From contig PKCQ01000669.1 of NCBI GenBank assembly GCA_002862265.1, positions 1-6,558 on the forward strand: DNA of 6,558 nucleotides, given 5' to 3'. This document shows positions 1-5,683 of the stretch, piece after piece. The DNA comes from Planctomycetaceae bacterium (GTDB taxonomy: Bacteria; Planctomycetota; Planctomycetia; Pirellulales; Pirellulaceae). Each line of letters begins with the position of its first letter. Positions within the stretch are counted from its first letter, which is position 1. The notes under the pieces are model-generated. The model searched no databases. It was not told the origin of the DNA and saw only the letters and a program-made list of their open reading frames with translations. The translations under genes were made by a program, and so were the position numbers.

Positions 1-825
1 GGGCGAGCGACGCGGCCACGCACCATAGTTGTAGAAGAGCTCGAGCTGAAAGCGCTCCTCAACGGAACACACGATAACGCCGGAGCCATCCTGAGCGTCC
101 ACGCCCGAGACGGCGGTGTCGACGCCAACGATTGGGCTGCGATGCTCCTGGAAATGTACATCAACTGGGGCAATAAAGGTGATTACGACGTCGAGCTGAT
201 CGATCGACAAGACAACGAAGAAGCCGGCATCACCAACGCCACCATCGCAGTTCGCGGACCCATGGCATATGGATATCTCAAAGGCGAGCAAGGCATCCAT
301 CGCTTAGTCCGCATCAGCCCTTTCAACGCCGAGGGCAAGCGTCAGACTAGTTTCGCCGCGGTCGACGTATCACCTGAAATCAGCGATAGCGTTGAAGTAG
401 AAATTGAAGAAAAGGATGTGCGTGAAGATACCTACCGCGCTAGCGGGGCAGGGGGGCAGCATGTCAACAAAACGGATAGCGCTGTACGCTTAACGCACAA
501 TCCAACCGGAGTTGTGGTCCAGTGCCAGAGCGAGCGAAGCCAGCACAAGAATCGTGCGAATGCATGGAAGATGCTCAGAGCAAGGATGGCGCGGATTGAG
601 GAAGAGAAGCGCGAAGAAGAGCAAGCGGCCAAGTACCAAAACAAAGTCCGACAAAAGGGATTCGGGGCTCAGATCCGTAACTACTTCTTGCACCCTGACC
701 AGCGAATCAAAGACAATCGCACTGAATACTCGCAAAACAACTTCCACAATGTGATGGCAGGCGACATCCAAGGATTCATGGACGCCTTCCTTCGCTGGCG
801 AATGGGGCAGGACGTTTCCGAGTAG
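1..825 (+). CDS. prfB: Peptide chain release factor 2 (RF2), 5' end outside window
   Basis: Cytoplasmic class I release factor that reads UGA and UAA stop codons in the ribosomal A site and triggers hydrolysis of peptidyl-tRNA. The frame is open from base 1 and 274 residues are visible. Bacterial RF2 is usually about 365 residues, so the N-terminal helical domain and start lie to the left; a methionine at base 142 is internal. The segment DGGVDANDWAAMLLEMY (about residues 41-57) matches the conserved core entry of RF2. The anticodon-like discriminator is SPF (bases 316-324), which identifies RF2 rather than RF1. The catalytic GGQ (bases 451-459) sits in SGAGGQHVNKTDSAVR, and its glutamine is the known methylation site in the family. 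QSERSQHKN and the SQIR-like GAQIRNYFLHP further support the call. The programmed frameshift site often found near codon 25 of prfB would lie outside the window. Stop is TAG. The identification is very secure. Confidence 0.97.
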   Translation, partial: GRATRPRTIVVEELELKALLNGTHDNAGAILSVHARDGGVDANDWAAMLLEMYINWGNKGDYDVELIDRQDNEEAGITNATIAVRGPMAYGYLKGEQGIHRLVRISPFNAEGKRQTSFAAVDVSPEISDSVEVEIEEKDVREDTYRASGAGGQHVNKTDSAVRLTHNPTGVVVQCQSERSQHKNRANAWKMLRARMARIEEEKREEEQAAKYQNKVRQKGFGAQIRNYFLHPDQRIKDNRTEYSQNNFHNVMAGDIQGFMDAFLRWRMGQDVSE

Positions 826-859
826 GCCCTCGTCATCTCTAGCAGTAATGGGATTCAAC

Positions 860-891
860 AGAACTCCTTAGCCGCGATTCGCCAGAGTTCT
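860..891. terminator. Inverted repeat after prfB, possible terminator
   Basis: AGAACTC (860-866) and GAGTTCT (885-891) form a perfect 7-bp inverted repeat around an 18-base loop. It lies 34 bases after the prfB stop, and its right arm ends at the first base of the stop codon of the opposing minus-strand frame. The position between convergent frames fits a bidirectional terminator. There is no T tract after either arm and the stem is only moderately GC-rich, so a classical intrinsic terminator is not established. Confidence 0.3.
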
Positions 892-1301
892 TAAGCTGCG
901 AGATTTTTGCCGAAATCCCCTACGAAAATATATTCTCTAGTTATCAGTTTTCGAAGCGTCTGTGTAGCACGATCTTTGAGCAAGAAGAACTTGTACTTGG
1001 TGTCTTTGAAACTTCGAAGCATCTCAAATTCACGCTTTCGCACCACGGGATCCTCAAGCCTTCGCAGATGGCCCACCATGAAGAAGCTTTGATCTGGAGT
1101 CAGCGTTGTCGGGAGCTGTGAGCCACGAGCCAGCATGAGCTCCGCCTCCTCTGGCCACGAAGATATCGCGTAAATCCATCCGAGTAAGCTCAGAACGTTA
1201 CCGTCGAGCGGATACTTCAAGGCCAAGCTTTCGATTTACTCGACTACGGCGGGCAATTTGTCTGGAGAATTGATCGTATTGCACGCCTTGAGGATCAACA
1301 G
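891..1301 (-). pseudogene. C-terminal remnant of a helical, TPR-like protein
   Basis: No named family recognised. The minus-strand frame is coding-like and ends with TAA at 893-891. The longest uninterrupted part (1226-891, 111 codons) has only a TTG as possible start and no visible ribosome binding site. Translation carries on upstream in the same frame through a TAA at 1238-1236, where the context AVVE*IESLALKYP reads naturally if the stop replaces a glutamine codon. It then reaches another TAA at 1304-1302 (ATEI*LLILKACN). The pattern LALKYPLDGNVLSLLGWIYAI followed by WPEEAELMLARGSQLP looks like paired helices of a tetratricopeptide-type repeat, and the last 60 residues are basic and helical. 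I infer the 3' end of a larger gene inactivated by nonsense changes. Alternatively it is a short gene starting at TTG 1226, which I think less likely because the similarity in character continues upstream of the stops. It converges on prfB. Confidence 0.42.
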
Positions 1302-1799
1302 TTATATCTCAGTCGCAAAATTGCTTGATGCCGTATCTGATTCCAATCCTTTTTGCGCGAACCGCCCGCCAACGCTTGCGAGATCTCATAAAGGTTACTT
1401 CCACCAAAAAGCGCGTCACCCGTATCCTAGCCGACTCGATCGACCAAACCGAGATTCCCATTGTCCATTCCAGCAACATCCAGAATGCCAGCCATCACTT
1501 ACTGCTCAAACGCTTGGCTGATGTTGGGACCACCAGCCCCGGATGCAAAGTAGAGTGCTATGGTCACCATTGCCATTTGCAAATTGGCCATTATTCCAAC
1601 CAGGAATGTTGTCTGCATTTTTTTCTGGTCCGATTTCACCACTCACCACCCACGTGTCACCTGTAGCGGCTTTCGTGGCTAACGCCGCCGTGTTGTAACT
1701 CGCGCTCCTAATCAGAAACATAGCGCCACCAAAGATAGGTGATGCGAAAATGGTTCCTTGAACCGCAAATGTAAATAAATCCGTTGCGGAAGATCCAGG
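1295..1799 (-). pseudogene. Broken middle part of the same degraded minus-strand gene
   Basis: Two minus-strand frames carry protein-like sequence here. In the frame shared with the 891-1301 remnant, 97 codons are open from a TAG at 1802-1800 down to a TGA at 1508-1506, including GTIFASPIFGGAMFL and TGDTWVVSGEIGPEKNADN. In the frame one step away, bases 1642-1295 contain a hydrophobic stretch (MANLQMAMVTIALYFASGAGG in the range 1591-1529) followed by AGILDVAGMDNGNLGLVDRVG and NLYEISQALAGG, with stops TAA 1501-1499 and TAG 1429-1427. Neither frame is open throughout, so at least one frame change and several nonsense codons are needed to read it as one gene. Where the true frame changes lie cannot be settled by eye. 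No family is recognised and the grouping with the flanking segments is inference. A non-coding interpretation remains possible. Confidence 0.3.
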
Positions 1800-2089
1800 C
1801 TACGAATCGGGGATAGACAGTAATTTCCACCAGTCGGGCGGCCGCAAAAGGCCGTGTGCAGATTCGTTCCTGGACCAGTAAAGCCCGAATGGCAAAAAGT
1901 TGCACCGATAAGGGTATTGGTGCCGTTAGCGAAGTTTCCAGGTCGATTCGAAACGATTTGGTTGATGCCTTGTTCCTCGTGCGCATCCGCGATGTGTACG
2001 AAAAATAACAAAGCTAGGCAAAGTAGGCTTGAGGCTCTGAAAGCCCTGGTGAACACCTTGATGAGAAGTCTTCCGCAATCAACCATCAT
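1712..2089 (-). CDS. Putative secreted protein or N-terminal remnant with signal peptide
   Basis: An ATG pair at 2089 and 2086 begins a 125-residue frame ending at 1712. A longer frame from a TTG at 2119 exists but has nothing to recommend it. The N-terminus is a classic Sec signal peptide: basic region to about residue 18 (RLLIKVFTRAFR), hydrophobic core at residues 20-33 (SLLCLALLFFVHI), and an ADA cleavage motif before HEEQG at about residue 36. The predicted mature part has four cysteines and the stretch GPGTNLHTAFCGRP, but matches no family I know. The last ~35 residues (after about base 1800) look unlike coding sequence, whereas a neighbouring frame there looks better. This suggests a frameshift and that the frame is the 5' end of the degraded gene running to 891. 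An intact small secreted cysteine-containing protein is the alternative. A weak purine-rich stretch (GGGGGCAGG) lies upstream. It is divergent from the regulator gene. Confidence 0.35.
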   Translation of the reverse strand: MMVDCGRLLIKVFTRAFRASSLLCLALLFFVHIADAHEEQGINQIVSNRPGNFANGTNTLIGATFCHSGFTGPGTNLHTAFCGRPTGGNYCLSPIRSLDLPQRIYLHLRFKEPFSHHLSLVALCF

Positions 2090-2119
2090 TAATAGCCTGC
2101 CCCCGAAAGGGGTGTCCAA

Positions 2120-2377
2120 GGTGCGGGTCGCTTAGATTGGCTTCCCATTTGGTACTCAAAATATTTTTCAGTCCAGCCGCCAGTACTTGACTCAGGGTCT
2201 GCCGGAAGCGCGCCCAAGCAATCTAAAGGCAGGTTTGTCCCCCTAATCAAGACTAAAGGTAGACCGATTTTTTCTATCTTTGCTCTAGCCAGAATAATCT
2301 AGGGGGCGTATTCTTGCATTAAGGGGCGCTACGCGACTTCTTGGTGAGAATACTCTACTTCTGGAAAAAGAGCTGAT
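2120..2377. other. Divergent intergenic control region
   Basis: This gene-free stretch separates the minus-strand signal-peptide frame from the plus-strand helix-turn-helix gene and should contain promoters for both. I cannot name a convincing -35/-10 pair. An AT-rich patch (AAATATTTTT, near 2159-2168) and a set of repeated TA-purine-GG motifs, listed separately, are the only structure seen. Immediately before the 2378 start, GGAAAAAGAG (2363-2372) could serve as a poor ribosome binding site. Confidence 0.5.
2223..2328 (+). promoter_or_regulatory. Repeated TA-rich/G-rich motifs, candidate operator cluster
   Basis: CTAAAGG(C/T)AG occurs at 2223-2232 and 2253-2262, exactly 30 bases apart. The related strings CTAGGGGGC (2299-2307) and TTAAGGGGC (2319-2327) follow, exactly 20 bases apart. 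CCCCCTA at 2239-2245 is the perfect inverse of TAGGGGG at 2300-2306. Spacings of 20 and 30 bases would place sites on the same face of the helix. The cluster ends about 50 bases before the start of a gene whose product has a helix-turn-helix, so autoregulation is a reasonable inference. The motifs are short and chance is not excluded. Confidence 0.25.
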
Positions 2378-3505
2378 ATGCGTTACGAATTCCGACTAGC
2401 TGAGCTTTTAGGGCATACTCCTGATCGCAGAAAGCGGCCGGGTACGATCAAGGCGATTGTCGAATACACCGGACTGGATCGCCATCAAGTCGCATCTTTG
2501 CTTAAGAACGAAGCCAAGTACATTCCGCTCGAAGCCCTCTCGCGCCTCTGTGATTACCTGGTTGAGCACGGCTATGCGAGCGCGGACGAGCTTCCAGGTG
2601 TTCTGTTCTCTGTCAAACCCGAACACTTTTGGGAATTGCTTGCGCGACGGCGACGCCTGGAAATCTGCGTTGGAGTGCGTCGTCCAGACGACAAGCCGGA
2701 AACGGCATGGGTCGTTGCATCCGACGCAGTTCTGCTCGGCGAAGTTCTCAGTGGTGTAACCACTTTGGGCGGCACAGATAAACTCGCCCGGACACAACCC
2801 ACTACGGCCCGAGACTTGCCAACTCATCCAGAACACATGCGTCAAACGCTGGTTTGGAGCCCTAGCATAAATGACGCTGGACCAGCCATTACGCGCTCGA
2901 ACAAAGTTTACGAATCTTTCACGTCTTCACCGGGCGATAAAGCACTTATTTGCCTTGGTAGTGTCAAAAGTAATCCAATCGTAGATCGGGTTATCGCTGA
3001 TACTTTCTCTGCTGAGCCATTTCAGTCGGACGATGATGTAAGCAAAGCAAGCGAACGACGTAGTCCATTCTTCCTCCGGTATCGTGATAGCGACCCACAC
3101 GTACCTTGCTGTTCTGCTGGATTGCAGTTAAGCAAGACAGAATCTGCCGATCAACCCGGCATCTACTATGAACAAGCGGATGGCACTTGGAAGTATGCTG
3201 GTAGCCAAGACTCGGCTTTAGTGTTCTACGTTTATCGTGAGTCCTTGGGACGGCTAGAAATGGTGCTCAGCGGCTTTAGTGGTCGAGCGACTCGGCTGCT
3301 TGCTCGCACGATGGCCAATCGCAGCGAAGAATTCTGGCCTCCGGTCTACCAGGAAAACTACCTGCAAATCGGTGCTTTCATTGTTCAGTACGATGCATCC
3401 AGTGATGAGAGCGAACAAGACGACATTCTGCGAACGGATGAAGTTGGGAATCCAACCATCATTCCTTTGCCTCGCGAAGCCATCGCCCGCCGCATGGAAC
3501 GCTAG
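2378..3505 (+). CDS. Helix-turn-helix protein with large unassigned C-terminal domain
   Basis: Intact gene of 375 residues. The ATG at 2378 is the first usable start, since the frame is closed by TGA at 2345-2347. Residues about 22-77 fit a Cro/C1-type helix-turn-helix: TIKAIVEYTGLDRHQVASLL gives the helix-turn-recognition helix, then IPLEALSRLCDYLVE gives the packing helix, as in HTH_26-like domains. This predicts cytoplasmic DNA binding. A charged linker (ARRRRLEICVGVRRPDDKPE) leads to a poorly ordered middle at about 110-180. The C-terminal domain, about 186-340, starts with a strand-turn pattern DKALICLGSVKSNPIVDRVI that resembles the first strand, loop and helix of a Rossmann-like fold. 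It has SALVFYVYRESLGRLEMVLSG and SGRATRLLARTM later on, alternating strands and helices. I do not recognise the family. The tail is acidic and then basic. There is no signal peptide or membrane helix. A ligand-sensing transcription regulator is inferred, and the ligand is unknown. Confidence 0.72.
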   Translation: MRYEFRLAELLGHTPDRRKRPGTIKAIVEYTGLDRHQVASLLKNEAKYIPLEALSRLCDYLVEHGYASADELPGVLFSVKPEHFWELLARRRRLEICVGVRRPDDKPETAWVVASDAVLLGEVLSGVTTLGGTDKLARTQPTTARDLPTHPEHMRQTLVWSPSINDAGPAITRSNKVYESFTSSPGDKALICLGSVKSNPIVDRVIADTFSAEPFQSDDDVSKASERRSPFFLRYRDSDPHVPCCSAGLQLSKTESADQPGIYYEQADGTWKYAGSQDSALVFYVYRESLGRLEMVLSGFSGRATRLLARTMANRSEEFWPPVYQENYLQIGAFIVQYDASSDESEQDDILRTDEVGNPTIIPLPREAIARRMER

Positions 3506-3813
3506 TCAATGAGCCAGTAACACGTTCCGCCTGCATTTGCTCGTCGTAAGTGTTTCTAAATTTTTTTGGTACTTGCTCACTAGGCTAGAGATATCTAGAC
3601 CACTTAGCGGTCTCCAGGCCAAACTGTCGACTGAAATCGACCGCATGGTCTGCGAGTAATCTTCTTCCTAACTATGAGTGCGCAGTTCGCTTTGCGTAAA
3701 ACTGCCGTCGCACGCGCCATCTCAAACGCGGCTCTAGCGATGCACCACGCTGAGCATTAGAAAAGGGGTCCGCTCTCTTGTCACGTCTGGCGCAGAGGGT
3801 TCTCTCCGGCTGG
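3506..3813. other. Gene-free region between convergent genes
   Basis: This 308-base stretch lies between the 3' ends of the helix-turn-helix gene and the pseudokinase gene. It holds a T7 run at 3561-3567 and two short perfect inverted repeats: AGACC/GGTCT (3597-3601 and 3609-3613, loop of 7) and GTCGA/TCGAC (3626-3630 and 3637-3641, loop of 6). Neither hairpin is followed by a T tract, so transcription termination must be assumed rather than shown. No RNA gene or convincing protein gene was found. Confidence 0.5.
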
Positions 3814-5427
3814 CTAACGACTTTTGAGTTCTTCTAAACGCCCTGTCGCTTGTTGGACTTGGGAGGCGAGTTCTTCGTCGTCTTGGTAAAGTTCGAGAAT
3901 GGACTCCCAGATCTCGCGGGCGGCTACGATGCGAGCATCGTCGTAGGCTTGGTTCGCTTCTTCGAGTTTCTGGTCGATGTAGCTCTGAAGCTTGTTTTCA
4001 AGCTCGCCTTCGGCTGCGATGGTCTCGGCTAAGCGATCCAAGGCCTCTTGCGAAAGAAAACAAATCGCTGCAGCTTCTTCATCGTCTTTATAAAGTGAGA
4101 TGACTGCTGTGTATCGTTTCTGAGCGCTGGGCAAATCTCCAAACTGTTCGAACTCCCATGCATTCCAATATTGTAAATCTGCGTCGGTCCACTTCGTACG
4201 GTCATTGAATCGATTCTGTCGTTCAAGCTCTCGCCGCTTTTCGCGAGCGCGAATCCAAGCGAGCTGCTCCGTAGCCCACTCTGCATGCTCACCATTGGGA
4301 AAACGATCCAAAATTTCCGTGAGCTCGCTGCGAGCATCTGACCACTGCGTCGGACGTTCTGTCTTCGGAGGTAACTTGGCAGACGCTCGGGCGTAAAGCG
4401 TTGCTTCACTATCTGGAAACAGGAGCCTAACGATGGCTGCGATGGCCAGAACGAGCCCGAACGCAAGAACCCAAGTCTGTTCCAAAAAGTCGACTTCTTT
4501 ACGCTTCTTCTTCTTTTTCTTAGGCTTGATACCTAAGACCTTTTCTGCCTCATCGCGATTTGTCTGCATTCGCAACGGGCTAAAGCCCGATGCAGCATGC
4601 TGCAAAACACCCACGCCCTCTGATTGACGCTTCTTGGCTTCCTTGAAAGCAAGCAGCAAGGCCGTAGCGCTAAAGGTTCGGTTTGCTGGGTCTCGAGCGA
4701 GAAGCTGATTGACGATCGAGCTAAACCACACGGGACAATCGAATGCAAGAGCGGTTACATCAGGCGCGTCACTGCCGGTCACTCTTTCTTTGAGCTGTTC
4801 AGGCGGAACATTAAAAGGGGGCTCGCCGGTCAGCATGAAGTAGAGCAGCGTCCCAAGCGAGTACAGATCTGACTTGGCGGTAGGCTCCTGGCCAACAAAT
4901 CGCTCGGGTGCAGCGTGCAGCATCATTGCATAGGTAGGTTTCGCGTCGAGCAGAGCTGCTACTTGATCGCGCCTAAAGTCAGTGAGCTGTGCTCCTATTT
5001 CCTGGCCGATGATAATTTTATCAGGTTTGATTCTGCCGTGAATCCAATCGCGCTCGTGTGCATACTTCAGGGCCCCGGCCAATTGCTGGCTGTACTCGAA
5101 AACCGTTTCCCAAGGCAAACGTCCTCGTCTTTCAAGCATGACTTCAAGCGATTCTCCGTCAACGAGTTCGTAGGCCAAAAAGGCAGTACTGGCGTCGTAG
5201 CCTCCACCAAAACAGCGAACGATTCCCGGGTGCCTAAGTTCTTTGAGCTGCTCGAGCTGTGTAGCAAAGTCCCGGCGACTTTCGGGCGTCATCCCCATCG
5301 GGATATTGAAGACACGAATAGCGGCAAGTTTGCTTTGCTTCAGATGCACACCGCGAAACACCTGAGCTTTACTGCGGCTCGAGGATAAGGGAGCTTCTAG
5401 GGCAAAGGGGCCAAGTCGAGATTTCAC
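3814..5427 (-). CDS. Membrane-anchored Ser/Thr protein kinase-like pseudokinase with C-terminal helical repeats
   Basis: 537 residues; start is GTG at 5427, the only candidate after the TGA at 5442-5440, with no clear Shine-Dalgarno. Residues about 6-262 have the bacterial (Hanks-type) kinase fold: LRHPGIVRCFGGGYD, a hinge YELVDGESL, an APE motif (173-175), SDLYSLGTLLYFMLTGEPPF (186-205) and R250. Catalytic residues are mostly lost: the glycine loop is SSSRSKAQV, the ATP-binding lysine is R38 (AAIRVF), HRD is HGR (130-132), the metal-binding Asn is K137 (KPDK), and DFG is DFR (150-152). Phosphotransfer is therefore unlikely, and a scaffold or allosteric role is inferred. A lysine-rich tract (301-310) precedes one membrane helix (about 318-336, WVLAFGLVLAIAAIVRLLF), so the kinase fold is cytoplasmic and residues after 340 are extracytoplasmic. 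That part is helical with three similar units. Convergent with the helix-turn-helix gene and 256 bases downstream of the hydrolase. An annotation pipeline would probably call it a serine/threonine-protein kinase. Confidence 0.9.
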   Translation of the reverse strand: MKSRLGPFALEAPLSSSRSKAQVFRGVHLKQSKLAAIRVFNIPMGMTPESRRDFATQLEQLKELRHPGIVRCFGGGYDASTAFLAYELVDGESLEVMLERRGRLPWETVFEYSQQLAGALKYAHERDWIHGRIKPDKIIIGQEIGAQLTDFRRDQVAALLDAKPTYAMMLHAAPERFVGQEPTAKSDLYSLGTLLYFMLTGEPPFNVPPEQLKERVTGSDAPDVTALAFDCPVWFSSIVNQLLARDPANRTFSATALLLAFKEAKKRQSEGVGVLQHAASGFSPLRMQTNRDEAEKVLGIKPKKKKKKRKEVDFLEQTWVLAFGLVLAIAAIVRLLFPDSEATLYARASAKLPPKTERPTQWSDARSELTEILDRFPNGEHAEWATEQLAWIRAREKRRELERQNRFNDRTKWTDADLQYWNAWEFEQFGDLPSAQKRYTAVISLYKDDEEAAAICFLSQEALDRLAETIAAEGELENKLQSYIDQKLEEANQAYDDARIVAAREIWESILELYQDDEELASQVQQATGRLEELKSR

Positions 5428-5683
5428 GGGGTGGCGGGCTCATCAAGCACAAGTGACTAGGAGATCGTGGCGATCGAGAACAAGATGTTTATCTTAGTCT
5501 CTTGTGGAGTCAGTTGGACGAGACAGGAGTCAAAGCTAATCAACGTATGAATCGAAGAAAAAGCCATCTCCGGTCTACATAGGCGACGTTTCCTGAAATC
5601 CTCGCTCCTCGTTACGCACGGGTCCGCGGAGAGAGAAGACGGGACTTCTGACGAAATCCACTACGAACAATTTGCAACTAAGT
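5428..5683. other. Spacer between hydrolase and pseudokinase
   Basis: 256 bases without a supported gene, upstream of the GTG start of the pseudokinase on the minus strand. It probably holds that gene's promoter and leader. TTGACT on the minus strand (within 5530-5545) resembles a -35 box, but no matching -10 box stands at 16-18 bases. A 36-codon frame (5567-5457) has a purine-rich string too close to its ATG and no protein-like character. Confidence 0.4.

Noticed and set aside
490..858. Long minus-strand frame opposite prfB
   Set aside because: It is the antisense shadow of a well-conserved gene. The protein shows no domain character and overlaps the prfB GGQ region entirely.
1325..1666. 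113-codon plus-strand frame in the degraded region
   Set aside because: Rich in histidine and cysteine without pattern, no ribosome binding site, and the minus strand reads more like protein over the same bases.
2101..2112. CCCC-GAAA-GGGG hairpin with a GNRA loop
   Set aside because: Stem of only 4 bp with no T tract; it does not extend in either direction, so no terminator or riboswitch can be claimed.
3519..3567. AACAC/GTGTT arms followed by a T7 run after the helix-turn-helix gene
   Set aside because: A 5-bp AT-rich stem with a 26-base loop, and the T run starts seven bases after the arm; too weak for an intrinsic terminator.
3674..3760. 28-residue plus-strand frame starting MSAQFALRKTAVARA
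   Set aside because: Mildly amphipathic, but no ribosome binding site, no promoter and too short to support without conservation.
4915..5388. 157-codon plus-strand frame opposite the pseudokinase
   Set aside because: Antisense of the kinase fold; the minus-strand product has clear family motifs and this one has none.
2378..5427. Idea that the regulator and pseudokinase form a defence or signalling system
   Set aside because: They are convergent with 308 bases between them, and neither carries a defence hallmark such as a nuclease, effector or transmembrane pore.
5457..5567. 36-residue minus-strand frame upstream of the pseudokinase
   Set aside because: The purine-rich string touches the ATG, leaving no spacing for a ribosome binding site, and the peptide shows no signal or domain character.
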